NCBI GenBank assembly: GCA_963723965.1
Contig: CAVRSV010000001.1
Span: 310,001-374,000, forward strand
Length of the DNA stretch: 64,000 nucleotides
Direction: 5' to 3'
Source of the DNA: JARRKC01 sp963723965
GTDB lineage: Bacteria > Acidobacteriota > UBA6911 > RPQK01 > JAPXNP01
A program made the position numbers and the translations under genes. Position 1 is the first letter of the stretch, and each line of letters begins with the position of its first letter. The notes beneath the pieces are model-generated. The model had not been told where the DNA came from. It searched no databases and saw only the letters and a program-made list of their open reading frames with translations. Positions 35,233 through 43,942 of this stretch are shown here, piece by piece.

Positions 35233-37762
35233 ATGTTGCAGAGAAGAGCACTCGCTGCGCTCCGCATAGTCTGGCTGGGGGCGATCCTGACGGGAGGGAT
35301 CTCGTGGGTTTCGGCTCAGCAAATCCTGTCGGTCTCCTCCCACACGGTCACCGCGGGCTCAAACGTCACCGTCGCCGTCAACCTCAATCAGGGGACCGGC
35401 ATCGGTGGCATCCAGTTCGACCTGCTCTACGATACTGGTTTCCTCAGGATCGTGGACTCGAACAACAACGGAAACCTGAGTGATGAAATCCAGCGTGGCG
35501 GTTTGCTCGAAGCAGGGCATCTGATGGTCGCCAATGCGACCGATCCCGGCAGGATCGCCGTCGTGATTGCGGGAACCACTTCGTTCTTTGGGGGGAGCGG
35601 CAGCGTCGTCACCGTGACCTTTCAGATTCTTGGCACAGCGGGCTCGACTGCTCTGACACTCAACAACGTCATTGCATCGGATCCGCTGGGCAGTTCGGTT
35701 GCCGTGACGTCGAGCGGAGGGACGATTACCGTCCAGGGGGCCAGCAATCAGGCTCCGAATGCCGTCAATGACACGGCAGTGACCGCCGAGGACACACCGG
35801 TCACGATCAATGTCCTGGCCAATGATACGGACCCGAACGGGGATGCTTTGACAGTCCTGAGCGTGACCCCGCCTGCGCATGGTTCTGCCACGATCCAGAA
35901 TGGGACGACGGTTCGCTACGTGCCGGTGCCCAACTTCTTCGGCTCGGACAGTTTTACCTACACGGCCGATGACGGCCGTGGCGGCACGGACACCGCCACC
36001 GTGAGCGTCAATGTCACGTCTGTCAACGATCCCCCGAACGCGCGTTCGGATTCGGCGGAAACCACGCGCGATACGCCCGTCGCCGTTGCCGTTCTGAGCA
36101 ATGACAGCGACCCGGACGGGGATGCCCTGACGATCACGGCCGTGACCCAGCCGATCCACGGGTCGGCGACGATACAAAACGGAACGGCGGTGGTCTATAC
36201 CCCGTCTCCGGGCTACGAGGGTTCGGATAGTTTCGGCTACACGGTCAGCGACGGGAAAGGCGGAACGGCTTCCGCTCAGGTGACCATCACGGTTCAGCAG
36301 GCGCCGCCGGGACCGGCCCTCCTGCTCTTCCCTCAGTTCGTCGACGGCGGAGACTCCGGTGATTCCGCCAAACCGAATTCGAGCCGCATCATCATCCGCA
36401 ACAATTCGGAGCAGGAGGCCACTCTCAGGTTGCTGTTCCGCAATGCCAACGGAACTCCGCTCCAGGTGCCGGTGCAAGGCCAGGCTGGACCGGTCTCCGA
36501 GGTGCACCGCACCATCGAAGCAATGGGAGTTGAGGAAGTCGAGACCGCCGGAACGGGATCGTTGAAATCCGGCATCGTGGAAGTGGAGCCGCTCAGCGGG
36601 GATCCTGGCAAGCTTCAGGGAACGCTGGTCTTCTCCTTGTTCGGCACCTTCGTGTCCAGTGAAAGCTCCCCCGCGCAGTCCGAGAGTCTCGTCTTTGTGA
36701 GCGTCGATCCTGATACCACTCTGGGAGAGAACACTGGTATTGCCGCCTACAACCCCGATCCCACGAACTCCGCCACCGTGAGGCTGCGCCTTGCTGGATG
36801 CCAACGGGGTGGAAGTCGCTTCCCGCAGCAATGTCGTCATCGGCCCGCAGCAGCAACTGCTGGGTTACGTCTCCGACGATGGTTTCTTTCGCTCCTACTT
36901 TGATTCGTTGGGTGCGCCATTCCTGGGAACTTTGGACATCGTCGTGACGAACGGGCCCGACATCGCCGTGCTGGGACTCGTCCAGAAGACGCAGGCCTTA
37001 GGTTCTGCACTGACGGCACTCTCGGGCGCCACCACCTCGAGTGCGTCCGGGCTCTTCTTCCCGCAGTTCTATGAAGGTGGCGATGCCGCCGGGTCCCCCC
37101 AGCCGAATTCGACGCGGATCGTGATTCGAAACGGCAGCAGCTCGGCAGCCGGTCGTGTCCGACTCGCGTTTCGTGACAGTTCGGGGAACTCCGTCCGCGT
37201 CCCGATCCAGGGAGTGGAGACTTCTTCGGTCGATCGGGACATCCAGAGCCTCGGCATGGCCCGGGTCGAGACAGATGGGACCGGGCCGGCCAGCTTCGGG
37301 GTCGTGGAAGTGACACCCGTCGGAGGGACCTCTCCTTTCTCCGGCGCGCTGACCTACTCCATCTTCGGCACGTTTGTCTCCGTCGCCAATTCACCCGCTC
37401 GGAGCAGTCAGCGCGTCTTCATCAGCGTCAACCCCGATCCGGTTCTGGGCGAGGATACGGGGCTTGCACTGTACAATCCGAGCGCGAGCCAGAGCGCAAC
37501 GCTGCAGTTGGTCCTCCGAGATGATTTCGGGGACCGCGTGGAGACCCTGGACAATCTCGTCATTGGTCCCCGGCAGCAGCTGCTCGGATTCGTTACGGAA
37601 TCCGCCTTCTTCCAGACTTTCTTCGATGCTCATTCGGGCTCCTTTCTGGGGACCGTAGAGATTACGGTGACCAGCGGTCCGGACGTAGCGGTCCTGGGCC
37701 TGCTCCAAAAGACGCAGGCTTTCAATCACGCGCTGGTGTCCGTCGCCGCGAGCGGCAACTGA
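35233..37762 (+). CDS. secreted cohesin/Ig-like scaffold protein with duplicated C-terminal domain; frameshift near 36.79 kb
   Basis: After a signal peptide (to ~residue 28), residues ~30-168 look like a cohesin domain (ILSVSSHTVTAGSNVTVAVN, IGGIQFDLLYDTGFLRI). Two cadherin/Ig-like repeats follow (residues ~175-265 and ~268-357, each with VNDTAVTAEDTPVTINVLAN-like and HGSATIQNGT stretches). Then come two copies of a ~235-residue domain beginning LLFPQF and LFFPQF. At about 36795 the frame shifts by one base: RLRLAGC should read on as LDANGVEVASRSN, as shown by the second copy. The span of 2530 bp is one over a multiple of three. It is a probable surface scaffold for the upstream dockerin protein. 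Confidence 0.8.
36319..37757 (+). repeat. tandem duplicated ~235-residue domain
   Basis: Copy 1 starts at LLLFPQFVDGGDSGDSAKPN (36319) and copy 2 at LFFPQFYEGGDAAGSPQPN (about 37048). Both contain SRIIIRN/TRIVIRN, an YSIFGTFVS-like strand, IGPQQQLLGY/IGPRQQLLGF, and end VLGLVQKTQAL/VLGLLQKTQAF. A related domain pair occurs in the BNR protein at 44099-46662. Confidence 0.7.
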
Positions 37763-37810
37763 CCCGGTATCCTTCCGCACGAAAATCCGAGTAGTAGCCT
37801 GTTTCTGTTG

Positions 37811-37840
37811 TTGACTTTTACGGCAAAAACAGAATACTAT
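37811..37840 (+). promoter_or_regulatory. sigma-70-type promoter TTGACT-N18-TACTAT
   Basis: The -35 TTGACT (37811-37816) and -10 TACTAT (37835-37840), 18 bp apart, lie in an AT-rich patch 78 bp before ATG 37918. The resulting leader would contain a small hairpin (37861-37873) followed by AAAAAG. Confidence 0.55.
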
Positions 37841-37917
37841 TTACATACATAGACATTCCGCGCCATCAAGGCGAAAAAGCGTCTTTGCAGACCGATCTCA
37901 AAATCAGGGGGTATTCA

Positions 37918-38400
37918 ATGAAGAGACTGAATGGAATTGGTTTCTTTGTCCTGTCGGTGGCCATCCTGCTGTTGGCCTTCCAGCCTGTGTTCGCGAACCT
38001 TCAACTGGTGTACAAGACAAGGTTGAGCAATCCCGGTGTCCGCGGTGTGTCCGGTTCGGCCGTATTGGAGACGAATCTCCTGGGCGGATGGACTGCCATG
38101 GTTGCATCGCACGGAGTCGACTACTCCGTCAGCGAGGTCTGGCTTTCGACGGGTCCGTACGCCGCGAACTGCACGGATTGCCTGCCGCTCTGCGGAGTGC
38201 CGGGAGGCTCGGAGGAGACGTGTGAGTTCAATTCGGACGGTGACCTGGTTCTGCAGACGAACTTGACCTCGGGACTCCTCGCGACCTGGAACTGGAGGGG
38301 CTCCGACTTCCGGTACGCAATCAACAACCATCTGATGGTGGTGACGGTGATTTATGGTGGCGGGAGTCTGAGCGGAACGCTCGACCAGATTTTCCCGTAG
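37918..38400 (+). CDS. small exported protein of unknown function
   Basis: A 160-residue protein with a strong signal peptide (GFFVLSVAILLLAFQPVFA). The mature part is beta-rich with Cys in NCTDCLPLCG and ETCEF, which could form disulfides. I do not recognise a family. It has its own good promoter and AGGGGG before ATG 37918, which suggests strong, separate expression, and it is followed 260 bp later by the tandem halogenases. There is no PPTNLRVT tail or membrane anchor; it ends in LDQIFP. Confidence 0.75.
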   Translation: MKRLNGIGFFVLSVAILLLAFQPVFANLQLVYKTRLSNPGVRGVSGSAVLETNLLGGWTAMVASHGVDYSVSEVWLSTGPYAANCTDCLPLCGVPGGSEETCEFNSDGDLVLQTNLTSGLLATWNWRGSDFRYAINNHLMVVTVIYGGGSLSGTLDQIFP

Positions 38401-38659
38401 GAGCCGTTCCAGGCGGTTCGTCATTCCACGGCATCGAGGTTGCGTGGATCCGGTTTGAAGGTGGCATGTCGGCTACGGACCGGATCCAGGCAGCCTCGAG
38501 GCATGTTCAAGACTCCGCCCGTGGTCGACGGGCCCCGACCCATGGGGCCCCCCAAAGAGGGATGCCGACCTGACGCGGAGCGTGCGCTGAAATCGCCTTC
38601 GGTTCCGGAAGCTGCATCTCTGTCAGCCTGAACGCAGAACTACGAAAGGATTTTGACCA

Positions 38660-39961
38660 GTGGGACAAGTCGTGATCATCGGTGGCGGCCCGGGCGGTGC
38701 GGTGCTGGGATGTTACCTCTCCAAAGCAGGAATCAAGAACACCATCCTCGAACGGGCGGTCTTTCCGCGCCCTCACGTCGGTGAGTCCATGGTGCCGTCG
38801 ACGACTCGGATTTTCGAGGAGATCGGCTTCCTGCCAGTGATGGAGCGCGAAGGCTTCGTCCGCAAATACGGCGCCTCCTGGCATCCGGTCAAGGGGAATT
38901 CAAGCCTGTGCATCGAGTTCAAGGAGTTCCCGCAGCCGGGCGTTGACCAGGACTACACGTATCACGTTGATCGAAGCCGCTTCGACATGCTCTTGCTCGA
39001 GCACGCGGAAAGCCTGGGCTCCCAGGTCCATCAGGGAGTCCGCGTCAAACGGGTCCTCTTCGAGGGGGACACGGCGGTCGGGGTCGAGGTCGACATGGCT
39101 GGAGAGAGCGTCGAGATACCGGCCGACATCGTCGTGGATGCCTCGGGAAGGAATACTCTTCTCGGGACCCAGCTCTCGCTCAAGGAAAAGGATCCCAACT
39201 TCAACCAGTTTGCCGTGCATGGGTGGTTCAAAGGCGTGGACCGCGGCCCGAGGCCGGATGACATCCACATCCATTTTCTGCCTGTGAAACGGGGTTGGGT
39301 CTGGCAGATTCCCATCACCGAGGACATCACCTCCATTGGGGTCGTCGCGGAAAGAGAGGTCTTTCGCCAGGGCAAACGGGACCATGCCGCCTGGTTCAAA
39401 GAGTTGAGCGCCTCCGCCCCTGATATTGCCGCAGCGATGCGGAATGCCACGCAGGTCAAAGACTTCTGCGTCGAGGGGGACTACAGCTACAGTATGCGGA
39501 CATTCGTCGGCAACGGCTGGCTGTTGATCGGCGACGCGGCGCGTTTCGTGGATCCAATCTTCTCGTCCGGCATGAGTGTAGCCATGTACAGTGCCAAGTT
39601 TGCCGCGGAAAGAATCCTCTCGGCCCTCGAGTCGGGCGATGTCCGACGGGAGGTCTTCGAGCCCTACGAGAAGCGCCTGAAGATGGGAACGTCCATCTGG
39701 TACGAGTTCATCCTGCTGTACTACAAGCTCCTGCCTGTCTTCACTCACTTCATCGTGAAGAAGGACTACCGGCTTCAAGTCCTCCAGCTGTTGCAGGGAG
39801 ACGTTTACGACCGGGGGGAGGCCCCCGTACTGAGGGCCATGCGGGAGTTCATCGCAGCTGTGGAAAACAACGAGGGACATCTGCTGTCCGACGCCGTCGA
39901 CCCGGAACTCATGATCGATTTGGAGGCGGCCGCGGTCGGGAGGGATTCCAGCTCCAACTGA
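38660..39961 (+). CDS. flavin-dependent halogenase, tandem copy 1
   Basis: A 433-residue FAD protein. VVIIGGGPGGAVLG (4-17) binds FAD, FPRPHVGESMVPS follows, and the halogenase signature W-x-W-x-I-P is GWVWQIPIT (W213, W215, I217, P218). Lys69 in GFVRKYGASW is in the place of the catalytic lysine. GWLLIGDAARFVDPIFSSG is the second FAD contact. It is more similar to its neighbour at 40161 (roughly three-quarters identical by eye) than to the halogenase at 14693. The start GTG 38660 is preceded by GAAAGGA at proper distance. The substrate is unknown; no carrier protein is adjacent. Confidence 0.85.
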   Translation: MGQVVIIGGGPGGAVLGCYLSKAGIKNTILERAVFPRPHVGESMVPSTTRIFEEIGFLPVMEREGFVRKYGASWHPVKGNSSLCIEFKEFPQPGVDQDYTYHVDRSRFDMLLLEHAESLGSQVHQGVRVKRVLFEGDTAVGVEVDMAGESVEIPADIVVDASGRNTLLGTQLSLKEKDPNFNQFAVHGWFKGVDRGPRPDDIHIHFLPVKRGWVWQIPITEDITSIGVVAEREVFRQGKRDHAAWFKELSASAPDIAAAMRNATQVKDFCVEGDYSYSMRTFVGNGWLLIGDAARFVDPIFSSGMSVAMYSAKFAAERILSALESGDVRREVFEPYEKRLKMGTSIWYEFILLYYKLLPVFTHFIVKKDYRLQVLQLLQGDVYDRGEAPVLRAMREFIAAVENNEGHLLSDAVDPELMIDLEAAAVGRDSSSN

Positions 39962-40160
39962 GGCGAAGCTTTGACCGGAACTGTTACCGGCACCGCAGCG
40001 GCCGAGCCGCAGCGGTCCGTAGAGAATACGAGAGGCGTGAATACAATGAGCAGTCATTGACCGGAGAGTCTCTACCCGACCACGGCCCGGTTCAGCTCCG
40101 GCCGGTGAAACAGATCAGGCGATACAGTTCTGTTTTGAACCGCATTGGAGGGATCGATCA

Positions 40161-41495
40161 ATGGGGGGAACGGTTGTCATTATCGGGGGAGGGCCGGGGG
40201 GCTCGGCCCTGGGCTGCTACCTGTCCAAAGCAGGCATCAGCAATGTCATCTTCGAACGGGACATTCATCCTCGCCCGCATGTCGGTGAGTCGATGGTCCC
40301 GGCCACGACCCGCGTCCTGAATGAGTTGGGTTTTCTCCGGACCATGGAGGAGGGAGGCTTCATCAAGAAGTATGGTGCCTCCTGGCACCCCTCCGGCAGT
40401 CAGTCCAACCTCTTCATCGAATTCAGTGAATTTCCACAGCCGGACATCAAGCAGGATTACACCTACCACGTGGACCGCGCGAAGTTCGACCTTTTGTTCC
40501 TGAAACACGCCGAGAGCCTGGGCTCGACCGTCTATCAGGGCGTTCGTGTCAAGAAGGTCCTTTTCGAGGGAGACAGGGCCGTCGGGGTCGAGGTCGATCT
40601 GGCGGGACAGTCGGTGAAAGTACACGCCGATCTTGTTGTCGACGCGTCGGGAAGGCAGACTCTGCTGGGAACCCAATTGTCGCTCAAACAGAAGGATCCT
40701 CACTTCAACCAGTTCGCAGTTCATGGCTGGTTCGAGGGGGTCGATCGGGGACCACGCCCGGAGGACATCCACATCCATTTTCTCCCGGTGAAACGGGGTT
40801 GGGTCTGGCAGATCCCAATCTCGGAGCGAGTGACGTCGATCGGAGTAGTCGCCGAGCGCGAGGTCTTTCGCCAGGGGAAGGGGGACTACGAAAAGTGGTT
40901 TGCTGAGCTGGTGAACTCCGCCCCCGCGATCGCGGGGGCCATGAGCAAGGCCAGAAGACTGAACGAACTCAGTGTCGAAGGGGACTACAGCTACAGTATG
41001 GACTCCTTCGTGGGAAACGGCTGGATGCTCATCGGTGATGCCGCCCGGTTCGTAGACCCCATCTTCTCGTCCGGCATCAGTGTAGCCCTCTACAGCGCCA
41101 AGTTTGCCGCCGACCGGATCAGACATGCCTTCCAGATCGCTGATTTCCGGAAGGAGGTCCTGGCACCCTACGAAGCGAGACTTCGAAAGGGAACTTCGAT
41201 CTGGCACGAGTTCATCCTGCTGTACTACAAGATGCTGCCGGTGTTCACCCACTTCGTGTCCAAGAAGGGCTACCGTGCCCAGGTGCACCAGCTGCTGCAG
41301 GGAGAGGTCTATGACCGTGAGGAGGTGCCGGTTCTGAAGGCGATGCGGGCCTTCATCGAAAACGTGCTCAGCACCGAGGGGCACCTGCTGTCGGACTCCA
41401 TTGATACGGATATCAGTCTGGATGCGGCAAGTGCTCTGATCGACGATGTGTCTGTCGCGGACGCGACTGCCTTGGGCCGACGCGCCCCGGCGTGA
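40161..41495 (+). CDS. flavin-dependent halogenase, tandem copy 2
   Basis: A 444-residue paralogue of the previous gene with all key residues: VVIIGGGPGGSALG, HPRPHVGESMVPA, Lys70 in GFIKKYGASW and GWVWQIPIS (Trp near 214 and 216). It arose by tandem duplication: the two align without gaps over most of their length and diverge mainly in the last 30 residues and the KGNSS/GSQSN loop near the substrate site. The two enzymes may therefore halogenate different positions or substrates (inference). ATG 40161 has GGAGGG nine bases upstream. The ~200-bp gap before it suggests separate expression or a long leader. Confidence 0.85.
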   Translation: MGGTVVIIGGGPGGSALGCYLSKAGISNVIFERDIHPRPHVGESMVPATTRVLNELGFLRTMEEGGFIKKYGASWHPSGSQSNLFIEFSEFPQPDIKQDYTYHVDRAKFDLLFLKHAESLGSTVYQGVRVKKVLFEGDRAVGVEVDLAGQSVKVHADLVVDASGRQTLLGTQLSLKQKDPHFNQFAVHGWFEGVDRGPRPEDIHIHFLPVKRGWVWQIPISERVTSIGVVAEREVFRQGKGDYEKWFAELVNSAPAIAGAMSKARRLNELSVEGDYSYSMDSFVGNGWMLIGDAARFVDPIFSSGISVALYSAKFAADRIRHAFQIADFRKEVLAPYEARLRKGTSIWHEFILLYYKMLPVFTHFVSKKGYRAQVHQLLQGEVYDREEVPVLKAMRAFIENVLSTEGHLLSDSIDTDISLDAASALIDDVSVADATALGRRAPA

Positions 41496-41836
41496 ATCCG
41501 CAAGCCCTCAGGTCCCGCAACCTTCCAATGCTCCGGTGGGGCAATCCGTAGAGTCGGTGACCCTCCGCACTCTCTCGTAATCGGTCATGCCGGTTCCGGC
41601 GGATGCCCCTGTCGTCTGATCTGACCCCACGTTTCCTCCCACCCGAGCGGAGCCTCGCTCGATTCCGGTTTCCCGCTTCAGAACCAGAAGGCCGGAGGTT
41701 CGCCCGGAGTCAGGCTCGGGAGCCGGGAACCCAAGGACCGAGGAAGCGTGGGATAATAGGCGGAAATCATCCCGAAGCCCCCCTTTTGAAGGTTGGCTTA
41801 ATTCCCCGTCGCATCGCGACGAAAAAGGGCGGATCA
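41496..41836. other. gap without a supported gene; leader of the SGNH-PKD gene
   Basis: No protein-like coding signal is seen in either strand. The only structure I can support is a 6-bp hairpin CGTCGC-ATC-GCGACG (41807-41821) followed by AAAAAGG, 15 bp before ATG 41837. It resembles the leader of the gene at 37918. No convincing -35/-10 pair was found. Confidence 0.4.
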
Positions 41837-43117
41837 ATGCTGAAACGGGGAGTCCTTGCGCTGTTAATCTGGCTTGCCTCGGTTCCGGTCGTAGCGAAGA
41901 ATTGCGATCTGACGCAAACCGGCGCCGTGCCTCTCCCGGATCTGGGACCGGGGCTCTACAAAGGGTTCAGTGGTGGACTCTATCCGGGCGGCACAGATGC
42001 GCCTCCGTCGGCTCATCTGCAGGCGGGGGTCGCAATCGCGCAGAACATCCAGCCGCTGGACTTGGCAGGTAATCCCGATCCCGCCGGGAAGATCGTCTTG
42101 ATCTCCATCGGCATGTCCAACGCCGCCCAGGAATTCTACGCCGGCGCGAACAGCTTCATCAGCAAGCTGGCTGGAGATCCTTCCCTGAACCCGCAACTGG
42201 CGATCGTCAACTGTGCGGAACCCGGGCGCACGGTCGAATACTGGCTCGATCCCGAGGATCCGGTCTACTCCGACTGTGAAGCCTCGCTGGCCGCGGAAGG
42301 TCTGTCCGTCTCACAGGTTCAGGCCGCCTGGATCAAGCAGGCGGAACCCGGTGGGGGCTGCTGCTCGGGTGCATTTCCAGATCACGCCCTTTACCAGAAG
42401 GACCGTCTCGCTCAGATGATTCGGGTTGTGAAAGGGAAATTTCCGAAACTGGTGATCGCGCATCTGAGCGGGCGAACCCGCGCCTATGAAGACAATCCCA
42501 ATGCCTTGAATCCAGAGCCGATTGCCTACGAGACCAGCTTTGCCGTGAAGTGGCTCATCGAGGATCAGTTGGACGGTGCTCCGGGACTCAACTTTGATCC
42601 GGCCCGCGGGACGGTCGTCGCACCCTGGTTGGCCTGGGGACCGTACCTTTGGGTGGACGGTCTGCAGCCCCGATCCGACGGTCTCACCTGGGTCTGCGAC
42701 GACACGGCTCCCGACGGGATCCATCCCTCTCAGAGTGGAGTCGACAAGGTTTCCGAACAGCTGATTGCTTTCTATAAGACGGATCCGACTGCCAAGCCCT
42801 GGTTTCTGCAACCACCGCAAGGCCTTTCCATCCGCATCGAGAGCGAGGTGCTGAGCACGGATCCGCGTCGGGTGAGCTTCCGGGGCGTGGCCACCGGCTG
42901 GGTCCCCTCCGAGTTCGACTGGAGCTTCGGAGACGGGCTGTCGACGCGATCGGCGAGTCCGGTCAAAACCTACCCCGTTGCCGGCAGCTATTCGGTGGTC
43001 CTCACGGCCCGTGATGCTGCCGGCAACGTGGCGTCTGCCCAGATGACCCTGACCGTCTCCTCGACGCGACCGGTTCCCCCGTCGAATCTACGGGTCACCT
43101 CTGTGACCTCCCCCTGA
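41837..43117 (+). CDS. secreted SGNH-like protein with PKD domain and PPSNLRVT tail
   Basis: A 426-residue exported protein (signal peptide MLKRGVLALLIWLASVPVVA). The catalytic-type domain has KIVLISIGMSNA, with Ser in the block I position, and a late DGIHPSQSG giving the D-x-x-H dyad. Residues ~335-405 are a PKD domain (FDWSFGDGLSTRSASP ... YSVVLTARDAAGN). After SSTRPV it ends PPSNLRVTSVTSP. Several Cys (GGGCCSG) are present. It is only distantly related to the SGNH-like proteins at 4158 and 17948. A carbohydrate esterase or acyl-transfer role is possible; no substrate can be given. Confidence 0.78.
   Translation: MLKRGVLALLIWLASVPVVAKNCDLTQTGAVPLPDLGPGLYKGFSGGLYPGGTDAPPSAHLQAGVAIAQNIQPLDLAGNPDPAGKIVLISIGMSNAAQEFYAGANSFISKLAGDPSLNPQLAIVNCAEPGRTVEYWLDPEDPVYSDCEASLAAEGLSVSQVQAAWIKQAEPGGGCCSGAFPDHALYQKDRLAQMIRVVKGKFPKLVIAHLSGRTRAYEDNPNALNPEPIAYETSFAVKWLIEDQLDGAPGLNFDPARGTVVAPWLAWGPYLWVDGLQPRSDGLTWVCDDTAPDGIHPSQSGVDKVSEQLIAFYKTDPTAKPWFLQPPQGLSIRIESEVLSTDPRRVSFRGVATGWVPSEFDWSFGDGLSTRSASPVKTYPVAGSYSVVLTARDAAGNVASAQMTLTVSSTRPVPPSNLRVTSVTSP
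43076..43114 (+). other. C-terminal tail PPSNLRVTSVTSP
   Basis: Fourth occurrence of the shared tail, with Ser for Thr. Codons are ccc ccg tcg aat cta cgg gtc acc. It follows a PKD domain and an SSTRPV linker. Confidence 0.7.
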
Positions 43118-43152
43118 GAAGCGACACCCGTCAGACGGCTACCATCGAAGTG

Positions 43153-43842
43153 TCAGTTTTTCCGACAGTCCGCCAGCAATCCGACGCCGACCAGGCCGAC
43201 ACCGACCAGGAGAAGGCTCGCCGGGTCGGGCACTGACGACGGTGCGCCTCCCAGGGCGAACTGGATGCTCGGCTTGAACCCCGCCCCAAACGTGTAATCG
43301 AACTGGAAGGAGCCCGTCAGGGTTCCGAAGTTCGTCAGATTCGTCAACGTCCAGAAGACGTGTGATCCATTCGGATCGAAGGATGTGACCGACAGGCCGG
43401 ACGGGTCGAGAGCCGTCCCATCGACGGCCAGGTTGGTCAGGAAGACACTCTGGTCGTAGCTCTGTGATCCCTCGAAATCGATCAGGATCGCAGTCGGGCT
43501 GCTGTTCATCCCGGTCGCATAATCACGAGCACCCCTTCGACCATCAGGCTGAGCACGCGGCTCTCCGGAGTCGAAGCTCAGCGTGAAGCCATGGACACTC
43601 CCGCTCGGGAATCCTCCGGAAACATTGGCTACATGATTCGCGCTATTCGTCCAATTGTTTGCGGAACTGCCTGTCCCGATCTCCCAGGCTCCATCGGAGC
43701 CGACGCGAATCGCCCCGTGTCCGAATTCCCATTCACTCGTCAGGGTGTTTCCACCCACGATGACCGGATCTGCCAGGCTGACCGCGCAGGTCAGCCCCCA
43801 CACAATACCCGCGAGTGCTCCCACTTTAGCTAGTCTTGGCAT
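43153..43842 (-). CDS. PEP-CTERM-like secreted protein
   Basis: A 229-residue protein with signal peptide (VGALAGIVWGLTCAVSLA) and a C-terminal tripartite sorting-signal-like end: VPDP, the hydrophobic ASLLLVGVGLVGVGLLA, then CRKN. This is the PEP-CTERM architecture with VPDP for the usual VPEP, recognised by exosortase in EPS-producing bacteria. The middle is beta-rich, like other PEP-CTERM proteins. Exosortase is not in the window. AGAGGGAG precedes ATG 43842, and a sigma-54-like site lies ~85 bp upstream, which fits the sigma-54/PrsR control known for some PEP-CTERM genes. Confidence 0.82.
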   Translation of the reverse strand: MPRLAKVGALAGIVWGLTCAVSLADPVIVGGNTLTSEWEFGHGAIRVGSDGAWEIGTGSSANNWTNSANHVANVSGGFPSGSVHGFTLSFDSGEPRAQPDGRRGARDYATGMNSSPTAILIDFEGSQSYDQSVFLTNLAVDGTALDPSGLSVTSFDPNGSHVFWTLTNLTNFGTLTGSFQFDYTFGAGFKPSIQFALGGAPSSVPDPASLLLVGVGLVGVGLLADCRKN

Positions 43843-43926
43843 GTTCTCCCTCTTAATTGATTATTTGCAGAAGTCCGAAACCTGTCGTTCCACCCCTGGA
43901 AGATAGTTCGGTTGTTGGCATCAGAA

Positions 43927-43942
43927 GCAATATGTATTCCAA
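43927..43942 (-). promoter_or_regulatory. sigma-54-type -24/-12 element, TTGG-N8-TTGC
   Basis: Read on the minus strand the site is TTGGAATACATATTGC: GG and GC are exactly 10 bp apart, and it has both YTGG and TTGC blocks. The transcription start would fall near 43915, about 70 bp before the ATG of the PEP-CTERM-like gene. The site is embedded in a perfect 9-bp inverted repeat (AAGCAATAT-N8-ATATTGCTT, 43925-43950), so an operator function is an alternative. Confidence 0.5.
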
